Below are positions 1-5,339 of a DNA stretch of 6,825 nt, in pieces. Every line of letters starts with the position of its first letter. Position 1 is the stretch's first letter. Under the pieces are notes generated by a model, which worked only from the letters and a program-made list of their open reading frames with translations, was not told where the DNA came from and did not search any database. The position numbers and the translations under genes are program-made. The stretch comes from Candidatus Curtissbacteria bacterium RIFCSPLOWO2_01_FULL_38_11b. Its GTDB lineage: Bacteria; Patescibacteriota; Microgenomatia; Curtissbacterales; GWA2-41-24. Location: positions 1,850-8,674 of the forward strand of contig MFBO01000032.1 of assembly GCA_001774995.1 (NCBI GenBank). The letters are read 5' to 3'.

Positions 1-1
1 A

Positions 2-1930
2 GTAACCAGTTTCTGGACGGCAAAAAATGGTGGCCCATATGATAATGTCGAAACCCGAATTAATATTATTGATACTCCAGGGCACGTCGACTTTACCGCT
101 GAAGTCGAAAGATCGCTGCGAGTTCTAGACGGCGGAGTCACGGTTCTTGATGCCGAGGAAGGAGTGCAATCTCAATCGGAAACAGTTTGGAGACAGGCAG
201 ACAAATACAAGGTTCCCAGAATCTGCTTTATTAATAAAATGGACAAATTAGGAGCGGATTATTTTGCTACACTTAAATCAGTCCGTGATAAATTGAATGC
301 CCCAGCAATTCCCTACAATATCCCAATTGGCAAAGAAAATGATTTTTTAGGTGTTGTTGATCTTTTAACACAAAAAGCATTTCTTTGGGAGAAAGATGTT
401 GAAGGCACTGGAAAAGAATTTAAAACTGTTGATATTCCTGATGATTTGAAAGAGGATGTTAAAAAGTATAGAGGACAGTTGATTGAAAAAATTGCCGAAA
501 CTGATGATGCAATATTGGAAAAATATTTAGCTGGTGACAAAATCGAGGTTAATAACCTTAAAAAAGCATTAAGACGCGCCGTTTGCGATTATAAAATCGT
601 TCCAGTCTTGGCAGGATCCTCACTTCGCAACAAAGGCGTTCAGCCGCTTCTTGATGCCATAGTTGAATACTTACCCTCACCTCTGGATATCGAAAAAGTA
701 GAAGGCGTAAATCCCAAATCAGGGGAAAAAGAAGAAAGAAAATTAATTATTGAAGAAGACTTCTGCGGTCTCGCTTTTAAAATTCAGGTAGACCCCCATG
801 TCGGCAAACTAACTTACGTGAGGATCTATTCAGGAACCTTAAAATCGGGAAGTTCTGCTCTTAACGCTACTAAACATGAAAGAGAACGAATTGGCAGGGT
901 TCTTTTAATGCACGCTAATTCCCGAGAAGAAATTCAACAAGCTTATGCCGGGGAAATTGTGGCGATTGTTGGACTCAAAGGTACTGCTACCGGTGATACC
1001 CTATGTGATGAGGCAAAGCCGATTATACTCGAGTCAATTTCATTTCCGGACCCTGTCATATCTTTAGCCATTGAACCCGAAACCAAATCTGATCAGGAAA
1101 AATTAGGCTATGCTCTGGGCAGACTTGCTGAAGAAGATCCGACTTTCAAAATAAAAGGAGATGTTGAAACCGGTCAAACAATAATCTCTGGTATGGGGGA
1201 ATTGCATCTGGAAATTTTGGTTGACCGTATGAAGCGTGAATTTTCTGTTAACGCCAAAGTCGGCCATCCTCAAGTTGCTTATCGGGAGACAATCAAAAAC
1301 CAGGCAACAGGAGAAGGTAAATATATTCGCCAATCAGGTGGCCGCGGTCAATACGGACACTGTTTTCTGCGAGTTGAGCCGCAGCCTAGAGGAGAAGGTT
1401 ATCAATTTATTTCTCAAATAAAGGGTGGAGCAATTCCTTCTGAATTTATTCCCTCCATTGAAAAAGGAGTCAAAGAAAAAATGGAAACAGGGGTCCTTGC
1501 GGGTTATCCGATGGTTGATATAAAAGTAGCCGTTTACGATGGTACTTATCATGATGTCGACTCTTCGGATATCGCCTTCAAAATCGCAGGTTCAATGGCC
1601 CTGGAAAATGCCGCTAAGCGCGCAAATTTAGTGCTGCTGGAACCGATTATGAAGGTAGAAGTTACCGTGCCCGAGGAATTTATGGGCGATGTTATCGGCG
1701 ATTTATCCGCAAAACGTGCCCAAATCCACGGATCCGAACACCGCGGCAATGCTGTTATCATCACTGCTCTTGTCCCCTTATCCGAAATGTCTGGTTACGT
1801 GACCACTCTTCGTTCTATGACTCAAGGACGCGGCTCAGTCTACATGGAACCTTCCCACTACGAAGAAGTGCCACAAAATATAGCCGATAAAATAGTAGCA
1901 AAGGTTAAAGGGGAGAAACAAGAAAGCTAA
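2..1930 (+). CDS. fusA: Elongation factor G, 5'-truncated by the window edge
   Basis: EF-G is the cytosolic GTPase that drives tRNA-mRNA translocation and, with RRF, ribosome recycling. The frame is open from base 2, giving 642 residues. The P-loop and most of switch I lie upstream; by alignment from memory about 59 residues are missing, for a normal total near 700. Visible motifs, numbered on this fragment: VTSFW from the end of switch I (1-5), G3 DTPGH (24-28), G4 NKMD (78-81), G5-region GSSLRNKG (205-212), domain [14 protein letters not shown] (395-405), domain [10 protein letters not shown] (446-453), the domain IV tip TYHDVDSS (515-522) and the domain V entry LEPIMKVEV (546-554). All five domains look intact, with no frameshift. 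A GTG at 164 is an internal valine within the G domain, not a start. The gene ends in TAA and is followed by tuf, as in str operons. Confidence 0.98.
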   Translation, partial: VTSFWTAKNGGPYDNVETRINIIDTPGHVDFTAEVERSLRVLDGGVTVLDAEEGVQSQSETVWRQADKYKVPRICFINKMDKLGADYFATLKSVRDKLNAPAIPYNIPIGKENDFLGVVDLLTQKAFLWEKDVEGTGKEFKTVDIPDDLKEDVKKYRGQLIEKIAETDDAILEKYLAGDKIEVNNLKKALRRAVCDYKIVPVLAGSSLRNKGVQPLLDAIVEYLPSPLDIEKVEGVNPKSGEKEERKLIIEEDFCGLAFKIQVDPHVGKLTYVRIYSGTLKSGSSALNATKHERERIGRVLLMHANSREEIQQAYAGEIVAIVGLKGTATGDTLCDEAKPIILESISFPDPVISLAIEPETKSDQEKLGYALGRLAEEDPTFKIKGDVETGQTIISGMGELHLEILVDRMKREFSVNAKVGHPQVAYRETIKNQATGEGKYIRQSGGRGQYGHCFLRVEPQPRGEGYQFISQIKGGAIPSEFIPSIEKGVKEKMETGVLAGYPMVDIKVAVYDGTYHDVDSSDIAFKIAGSMALENAAKRANLVLLEPIMKVEVTVPEEFMGDVIGDLSAKRAQIHGSEHRGNAVIITALVPLSEMSGYVTTLRSMTQGRGSVYMEPSHYEEVPQNIADKIVAKVKGEKQES

Positions 1931-1971
1931 ACCACCTTCCTAATCCCTAACACCTAAGCCTTTTTAAGTAC

Positions 1972-1999
1972 TTGCATTTTCCCGTCACAATAGTATAAA
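1972..1999 (+). promoter_or_regulatory. Probable promoter for tuf
   Basis: A -35-like TTGCAT (1972-1977) and a -10-like TATAAA (1994-1999) are separated by 16 nt in the fusA-tuf gap. The -10 matches the sigma-70 consensus at five of six positions; the -35 keeps only the TTG. Transcription would start near 2006 and give a tuf leader of about 85 nt. A separate tuf promoter downstream of fusA is common in bacteria. No start site is known, so this is inferred from the sequence alone. Confidence 0.5.
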
Positions 2000-2014
2000 C
2001 TATGCACTACAAAA

Positions 2015-2041
2015 GCTCACTTGAGTGGGTGTTTGGTTTTT
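2015..2041 (+). promoter_or_regulatory. Small hairpin with T-rich tail in the tuf leader
   Basis: GCTCAC (2015-2020) can pair with GTGGGT (2025-2030) across the loop TTGA, giving six pairs of which two are G-U. A T-rich stretch interrupted by GG follows (2032-2041). It lies just after the predicted start of the tuf transcript. It could be a weak attenuator, a stabilising 5' hairpin, or chance. The tail is not a clean T run, so a full terminator is unlikely. Confidence 0.3.
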
Positions 2042-2090
2042 GTTATCTTTAGACTAATCTCTAAACTCTAACAAACTAATAAACTAACAA

Positions 2091-3275
2091 ATGGCTGAAG
2101 GTAAATTCGAAAGAACAAAACCACACGTTAATATCGGAACCATAGGTCATGTCGACCATGGTAAAACAACGCTGACGGCGGCAATTACCAAGGTTCTTTC
2201 TGAAAAAGGTATGGCCAAAGCCAAGGCCTTTGAGGATATTGATAATGCTCCCGAGGAAAAACAGCGCGGAATCACCATTAACATTACTCACGTTGAATAT
2301 GAAACAGAAAAGCGACATTACGCCCACATCGATGCCCCCGGTCACGCAGACTATATTAAAAACATGATTACAGGCGCAGCCCAAATGGACGGCGCCATTT
2401 TAGTAGTTTCCGCGCCAGATGGTCCAATGCCTCAAACCCGAGAACATGTTCTTTTAGCACGCCAGGTCAACGTTCCCGCAATAGTCGTCTTTCTTAACAA
2501 AACCGACATGGTTACCGATAAAGAACTTTTGGATCTAGTTGAACTTGAAGTTCGCGAGCTTCTCGACAAATACGAATTTGATGGCAAAAATGCAACTATT
2601 ATTCGAGGTTCTGCTAAAAAAGCACTAGAAGGTGATGCAGATGCCAAAAAAGCCATAGAAGATTTGATGGCGGCAGTTGATGAAAAGATCCCAACTCCTA
2701 CCCGAGATCTGGAAAAACCTTTTCTCATGCCAGTAGAAGATATCTTTTCTATTAAAGGTCGAGGAACAGTAGTTACTGGTCGAGTTGAACGAGGTGTTGT
2801 TAAAGTCAACGAAGAGATCGAAATTGTAGGAATTAGGCCAACTAAAAAGACAACTGTTACCGGTGTTGAAATGTTTAGAAAGGAACTAGATGAGGGTCAA
2901 GCTGGTGACAATATTGGCGTACTGCTTCGAGGAATCGAGAAAGACGATGTTGAGCGCGGTCAGGTTCTTGCTAAAATTGGTACAGCTACCCCACACACCG
3001 AATTTGAAGCAGAAGTTTATATTCTGACAAAAGAAGAGGGCGGCCGTCACACACCGTTTTTCACAGGTTATAGACCTCAGTTCTATATCAGAACTACAGA
3101 CGTAACTGGTGAAGCAACTCTGCCAGAAGGAACCGAAATGGTTATGCCGGGTGACAATATTAAAATGAAAGTTAAATTAATCGCTCCGGTTGCTTTGGAA
3201 GAAAGCCTTAGATTTGCAATCCGCGAAGGCGGCCACACAGTTGGCGCCGGCGTGGTTTCAAAGGTTATCGCGTAA
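2091..3275 (+). CDS. tuf: Elongation factor Tu
   Basis: EF-Tu carries aminoacyl-tRNA to the ribosomal A site as a GTP complex. The product has 394 residues, the usual length. Motifs: G1 GHVDHGKT (19-26), switch I RGITI with Thr62, G3 DAPGH with catalytic His85 (81-85), G4 NKTD (136-139) and G5-region [11 protein letters not shown]. Domain II includes [13 protein letters not shown], and domain III ends [15 protein letters not shown]. The cysteines usual in DCPGH and NKCD are Ala and Thr here, and the whole protein contains no cysteine. The ATG at 2091 gives the standard N-terminus ([22 protein letters not shown]). No Shine-Dalgarno precedes it: the last 35 nt of the leader are A/C/T-rich with repeated AAACTAA-like words, so initiation probably relies on an unstructured leader. 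The gene lies 160 bp after fusA and is closed by a terminator. Confidence 0.99.
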   Translation: MAEGKFERTKPHVNIGTIGHVDHGKTTLTAAITKVLSEKGMAKAKAFEDIDNAPEEKQRGITINITHVEYETEKRHYAHIDAPGHADYIKNMITGAAQMDGAILVVSAPDGPMPQTREHVLLARQVNVPAIVVFLNKTDMVTDKELLDLVELEVRELLDKYEFDGKNATIIRGSAKKALEGDADAKKAIEDLMAAVDEKIPTPTRDLEKPFLMPVEDIFSIKGRGTVVTGRVERGVVKVNEEIEIVGIRPTKKTTVTGVEMFRKELDEGQAGDNIGVLLRGIEKDDVERGQVLAKIGTATPHTEFEAEVYILTKEEGGRHTPFFTGYRPQFYIRTTDVTGEATLPEGTEMVMPGDNIKMKVKLIAPVALEESLRFAIREGGHTVGAGVVSKVIA

Positions 3276-3286
3276 AGCGAAATTAA

Positions 3287-3319
3287 CCCCCTAAGGAAAA
3301 ACTTCGGGGGATTTTTTTT
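3287..3319 (+). terminator. Intrinsic terminator after tuf
   Basis: CCCCC (3287-3291) pairs with GGGGG (3306-3310). After a T-C mismatch, AAG (3293-3295) pairs with CTT (3302-3304) across the loop GAAAAA, and eight Ts follow at 3312-3319. It begins 11 nt after the tuf stop codon. The GC-rich stem and clean T run make it a convincing rho-independent terminator, so the S10 group downstream probably has its own promoter. Confidence 0.9.
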
Positions 3320-3370
3320 GATAAGATTGCAGATCTAAACTGTAAAAAATTATTGTTCGAGTCTCTCGCG

Positions 3371-3508
3371 CTAACGCTCGAGATGAACTTTAGTCGAGAA
3401 CTACAAAAGTATGTCAATAACAAGATTTTACTTCAAGCCTAACCGCTTAGAATTAGAATAGAAAACTTCTCGACTCATTCACATTCGCTCGAAGAATAAT
3501 TGCGTTAG
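3371..3508. repeat. Imperfect nested inverted repeat in the tuf-downstream gap
   Basis: Three arm pairs are nested in the correct order: CTAACGC (3371-3377) with GCGTTAG (3502-3508), TCGAG (3378-3382) with CTCGA (3488-3492), and AGTCGAGAA (3392-3400) with TTCTCGACT (3467-3475). CGCTCGA also occurs as a direct repeat at 3375 and 3486. A local hairpin can form at the left end around GCG-CTAA-CGC. The stretch 3320-3548 holds no supported gene on either strand; apart from this repeat and a weak promoter candidate nothing was recognised there. The element may be a decayed palindrome or an RNA structure upstream of the small gene. Confidence 0.5.
3432..3459 (+). promoter_or_regulatory. Weak promoter candidate upstream of the small gene
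   Basis: TTCAAG (3432-3437) lies 16 nt before TAGAAT (3454-3459). The -10 matches the consensus at five positions, the -35 at three, and a second TAGAAT sits at 3448-3453. A promoter is expected somewhere between the tuf terminator and rpsJ, which is the main reason to list it. The site falls in the loop of the surrounding inverted repeat. Confidence 0.25.
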
Positions 3509-3548
3509 TCTTTTGTCGTTAGACGAATAAGAAAAGAAGCACATTTAG

Positions 3549-3800
3549 ATGTCGCCTGAATACAAATTACCGGACGAAAAGCTAAACGAGGTAAGAAATT
3601 TTCTCATAAAGCAGAGGAGTTTCCGTCGAGTTGCAATTGCGAGCAGTTATAAAGTCGAGATTTTCGTAGCAGAACTTGATGGAGAACCGATTGTCATACT
3701 TAACAATGGTATTTTAAAACGACCAAAAGACAGAACAATACGCATGAGTAGGGAAGTAGCTGATATGTTTAGCGAAGCGGGAATACACTTGAGCCTATAA
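3549..3800 (+). CDS. Hypothetical protein of 83 residues between tuf and rpsJ
   Basis: The family was not recognised. The 83-residue product is soluble in character, with no signal peptide, membrane segment, cysteine or obvious catalytic motif. Its composition suggests a small alpha/beta fold: a charged N-terminal helix (about 5-24), a strand-rich middle (about 26-58, with VEIFVAEL and EPIVILNNG) and a C-terminal helix (about 68-77, SREVADMFSEAG). An in-frame TAG immediately precedes the ATG, so this is the first possible start. Only a weak purine stretch (AAAAGAAG, ending 9 nt before the ATG) could act as ribosome binding site. The gene lies after the tuf terminator and 108 bp before rpsJ on the same strand, so it could be co-transcribed with the S10 genes. 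The amino-acid pattern favours a real protein, but its place inside the str-S10 junction is unusual and no function is proposed. Confidence 0.6.
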   Translation: MSPEYKLPDEKLNEVRNFLIKQRSFRRVAIASSYKVEIFVAELDGEPIVILNNGILKRPKDRTIRMSREVADMFSEAGIHLSL

Positions 3801-3837
3801 GAAAAATGGAAAAGGCACATTAAAACGGCTTTAGAAA

Positions 3838-3872
3838 TTGCTAATTGCTAATGGCTAAAAGCTAATAGCGAA
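3838..3872. repeat. Five tandem 7-bp repeats upstream of rpsJ
   Basis: Five contiguous 7-bp units follow NNGCTAA: TTGCTAA, TTGCTAA, TGGCTAA, AAGCTAA and TAGCGAA. Only the last departs from GCTAA. The array ends 36 bp before the rpsJ start. The first unit also supplies TTGCTA, 17 nt before GCTAAT (3861-3866); each matches a promoter hexamer at four of six positions, so the array might double as a weak rpsJ promoter, although the repetition makes such matches easy to find. Confidence 0.75.
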
Positions 3873-3908
3873 AAAATTAATAGCACTTTAAATTTTTAAT
3901 TTACCATC

Positions 3909-4217
3909 ATGCCTAAAGGAAGAATCAGAATAAAACTGAAAGCGTACGATGCGAGGGTTATTGATAGCGCATGCCGTGATATTATCAATACGGCACTTTC
4001 AACCGGCGCCAAGATCTCCGGTCCTATCCCTTTGCCAACTAGAATCGAAAAGTATACGGTTTTAACTAGTCCGCATACCGACAAAGACGCTCGCGAGCAG
4101 TTTGAAACAAGAATACACAAAAGGCTAATTGATATTATCGAGCCGACAAATAAAACTATTGACAGTCTCACTCATTTAGATTTACCAGCGGGTGTTAACA
4201 TCGAGTTGAAAATGTAG
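3909..4217 (+). CDS. rpsJ: 30S ribosomal protein S10
   Basis: S10 is a small-subunit head protein; in other bacteria it also acts as NusE in antitermination complexes with NusB. The product has 102 residues, against 103 in E. coli. Family signatures are clear: [10 protein letters not shown] (5-14), the loop GPIPLPTR (38-45), [18 protein letters not shown] (49-66) and [13 protein letters not shown] (75-87). Position 57 is Thr where E. coli has Val. The ATG at 3909 gives the normal N-terminal length, but no Shine-Dalgarno precedes it; the upstream bases are AT-rich (TTTTTAATTTACCATC). As usual it heads the S10 genes, but here it is isolated, with 108 bp of repeat-containing sequence before it and 264 bp before rplC. 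Confidence 0.98.
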   Translation: MPKGRIRIKLKAYDARVIDSACRDIINTALSTGAKISGPIPLPTRIEKYTVLTSPHTDKDAREQFETRIHKRLIDIIEPTNKTIDSLTHLDLPAGVNIELKM

Positions 4218-4409
4218 TTTCAGAAAACTCAGAATACTCAGCAAAGATCAGAAAGTCAGTAAAATCAGTAGATCAGGAAATCGGCAGAATCAGTATAGAT
4301 CAGAGGATCAGAATCAGAGACACTGATAATCTGATTTACCGACAACACTGATTATCCGATACACTGAGTTACTGGTATACTGACTCACTGAGTTTTCCGA
4401 GTATTCTGA
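4218..4409. repeat. Long degenerate inverted repeat of TCAG/CTGA units between rpsJ and rplC
   Basis: The left arm carries twelve TCAG-type words starting at 4220, 4229, 4238, 4248, 4256, 4265, 4273, 4281 (TCGG), 4290, 4300, 4308 and 4314. The right arm carries eleven CTGA-type words at 4323, 4331, 4339, 4348, 4356, 4364, 4372, 4380, 4388, 4397 and 4406, three as CCGA and one as CTGG. Spacing is mostly 8-9 nt on both sides. The arms are inverted copies: the outermost 21 bases (4221-4241 against 4388-4408) match at 18 positions, and the apex is ATCAG-AGACA-CTGAT (4313-4327). RNA or single-stranded DNA could fold into one long, imperfect hairpin. It begins right after the rpsJ stop codon. There is no coding frame, and the units are too short and irregular for CRISPR. 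Confidence 0.85.
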
Positions 4410-4426
4410 TCAGATCAACAATTGTT

Positions 4427-4468
4427 AAGGTGGGATCCCTGAAGACATCTAAGGAATCCTGCTTTTTT
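4427..4468 (+). promoter_or_regulatory. Terminator-like hairpin before rplC, possible attenuator
   Basis: AAG (4427-4429) can pair with CTT (4462-4464), GGG (4432-4434) with TCC (4457-4459, one G-U) and TCC (4436-4438) with GGA (4453-4455), broken by a 2x2 internal loop and an A-A mismatch. The T run 4463-4468 supplies both the 3' side of the base pair stack and the tail. It ends 13 nt before the rplC start. It could be an attenuator separating rpsJ from rplC or a weak terminator for rpsJ. Stability looks modest, so confidence is limited. Confidence 0.35.
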
Positions 4469-4481
4469 GACGCTTAGATAG

Positions 4482-5339
4482 ATGATACATACATTAATTG
4501 GTACAAAATCAAATATGTCTGCCATTTTTAACCCGGCCGGAAAAAGAATTCCGGTAACTGCTATCGTGGCAGACTCAAACATTGTTGTAGGATTCAAAGA
4601 TACAAAAGTTTTAATAGGATTCGGTCGCAGGAAAAAAACCAAAAAAACAGAAAACGCGCAAATTTCTGCAATTGGCTATTCTCCGAGAATTCTTAAGGAG
4701 GTATCAACGAAGCCCCCTCAATACCTTCAACAAAATCCCCAACAACCAGAAGACACAGAAAACAAAGTCAAAATAGGAGACAAAATAACCGTTTCTATAT
4801 TTAATCCGGGTGACAAAGTAAAAGTCAGCGGCATAACAAAAGGACGTGGGTTTGCAGGTGTGGTTAAAAGATGGGGCTTTGCCGGTGGACCTAAAACACA
4901 TGGCCAATCAGATCGCCATAGAGCCCCTGGTTCAATAGGTGCTGGAACTACTCCTGGCCGGGTGTTTAGAGGCAAAAAAATGGCAGGTCATATGGGTAAC
5001 TCAAAACTTACAGTTGTTGGACTTGAAATTATAGATGTTGATAAGGATAAAAACACCTTGTTTGTTAAAGGTTCAATACCTGGCCATAAAAACGGTATTT
5101 TAATAATTGAAAAAACAGGCAAAGTTAAGAAACCGTCAATGACACAGATAAAAATCAAAGAAGTATCACCCGCTTCGCCCGCCCGCTCCGACTCGGAATC
5201 GAGGCGAAGCAAGCAGGTATCAGAAGAAGTAAAAGAAGGGACAAAGGAGACTAAAGAAAATAAATCCTCTGGCTCATCCGGCTCTTCTGTTACATCTGAA
5301 ACATCCGAGGTTAAAGAGGGAGGGCAAAATGCCAACTAA
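4482..5339 (+). CDS. rplC: 50S ribosomal protein L3 with long C-terminal tail
   Basis: L3 is an early-assembling large-subunit protein that binds 23S rRNA and extends a loop toward the peptidyl-transferase centre. The core occupies about 1-216: N-terminal MIHTLIGTK and KRIPVTAIV, then GFAGVVKRWGFAGGPKTHG (123-141), SDRHRAPGSIG (143-153) and RGKKMAGHMG (163-172). The product has 285 residues, whereas bacterial L3 is usually about 205-215; the extra 70 residues (217-285) form a low-complexity tail rich in Ser, Glu and Lys. ATG 4482 directly follows an in-frame TAG, so it is the first possible start, and the conserved MIHTLIG N-terminus supports it over ATG 4515. No Shine-Dalgarno is seen. The last 11 nt overlap rplD. 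The tail DNA contains a GC-rich palindrome (5172-5210). Confidence 0.97.
   Translation: MIHTLIGTKSNMSAIFNPAGKRIPVTAIVADSNIVVGFKDTKVLIGFGRRKKTKKTENAQISAIGYSPRILKEVSTKPPQYLQQNPQQPEDTENKVKIGDKITVSIFNPGDKVKVSGITKGRGFAGVVKRWGFAGGPKTHGQSDRHRAPGSIGAGTTPGRVFRGKKMAGHMGNSKLTVVGLEIIDVDKDKNTLFVKGSIPGHKNGILIIEKTGKVKKPSMTQIKIKEVSPASPARSDSESRRSKQVSEEVKEGTKETKENKSSGSSGSSVTSETSEVKEGGQNAN
5172..5210. repeat. GC-rich palindrome inside the rplC tail
   Basis: GCTTCGCC (5172-5179) and GGCGAAGC (5203-5210) are perfect 8-bp inverted arms. Between them TCCG (5187-5190) pairs with CGGA (5194-5197) as a nested small hairpin. The segment is visibly more GC-rich than the surrounding AT-rich coding sequence. It is read in frame as L3 residues 231-243 (ASPARSDSESRRS). 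It may be a palindromic repeat element inserted in frame or a locally formed palindrome. Confidence 0.65.
5318..5324 (+). promoter_or_regulatory. Shine-Dalgarno for rplD inside rplC
   Basis: GGGAGGG, containing a full GGAGG (5319-5323), ends 5 nt before the ATG at 5329. It lies inside the last codons of rplC and fixes the rplD start, which makes the N-terminal extension of L4 part of the translated protein. It also implies translational coupling with rplC. Confidence 0.85.

Noticed and set aside
1236..1421. Plus-strand 61-codon frame inside fusA
   Set aside because: It overlaps intact EF-G coding sequence in another frame and has no recognisable domain.
164..1930. GTG at 164 as the start of fusA
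   Set aside because: The frame is open upstream to base 2 and encodes the conserved DTPGHVDF segment of EF-G, so the gene begins before the window and GTG 164 is an internal valine.
2076..2809. Minus-strand open frames opposite tuf, and similar ones opposite fusA, rplC and rplD
   Set aside because: They lie entirely opposite strongly conserved genes, show no recognisable family, and have mirror compositions such as Thr-Phe runs opposite the Lys-Val repeat.
3355..3363. GTTCGAGTC resembling the T-loop of a tRNA
   Set aside because: No acceptor stem, anticodon arm or D-arm can be placed around it on either strand.
3371..3872. Small gene as cargo of a miniature transposon with terminal repeats
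   Set aside because: The inverted repeat lies wholly to the left of the gene, and the right side holds an unrelated 7-bp array; no matching ends or target duplication were seen.
4218..4409. CRISPR array
   Set aside because: The repeated word is only 4-5 nt, the spacing is 8-9 nt, the orientation flips at the centre, and there are no unique spacers or cas genes.
4427..4440. Complete T-box riboswitch before rplC
   Set aside because: Only the AAGGTGG-like word fits; it has an inserted base, and the upstream sequence is the TCAG/CTGA repeat with no specifier stem. It is kept only as a low-interest similarity.
4467..4495. Promoter TTGACG with TACATT across the rplC start
   Set aside because: The spacing is 17 nt, but transcription would begin inside rplC and remove the conserved MIHTLIG N-terminus; the match is probably chance.
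4515..5339. ATG 4515 as the rplC start
   Set aside because: Starting there would lose MIHTLIGTK, which matches the conserved L3 N-terminus, and no Shine-Dalgarno favours it.
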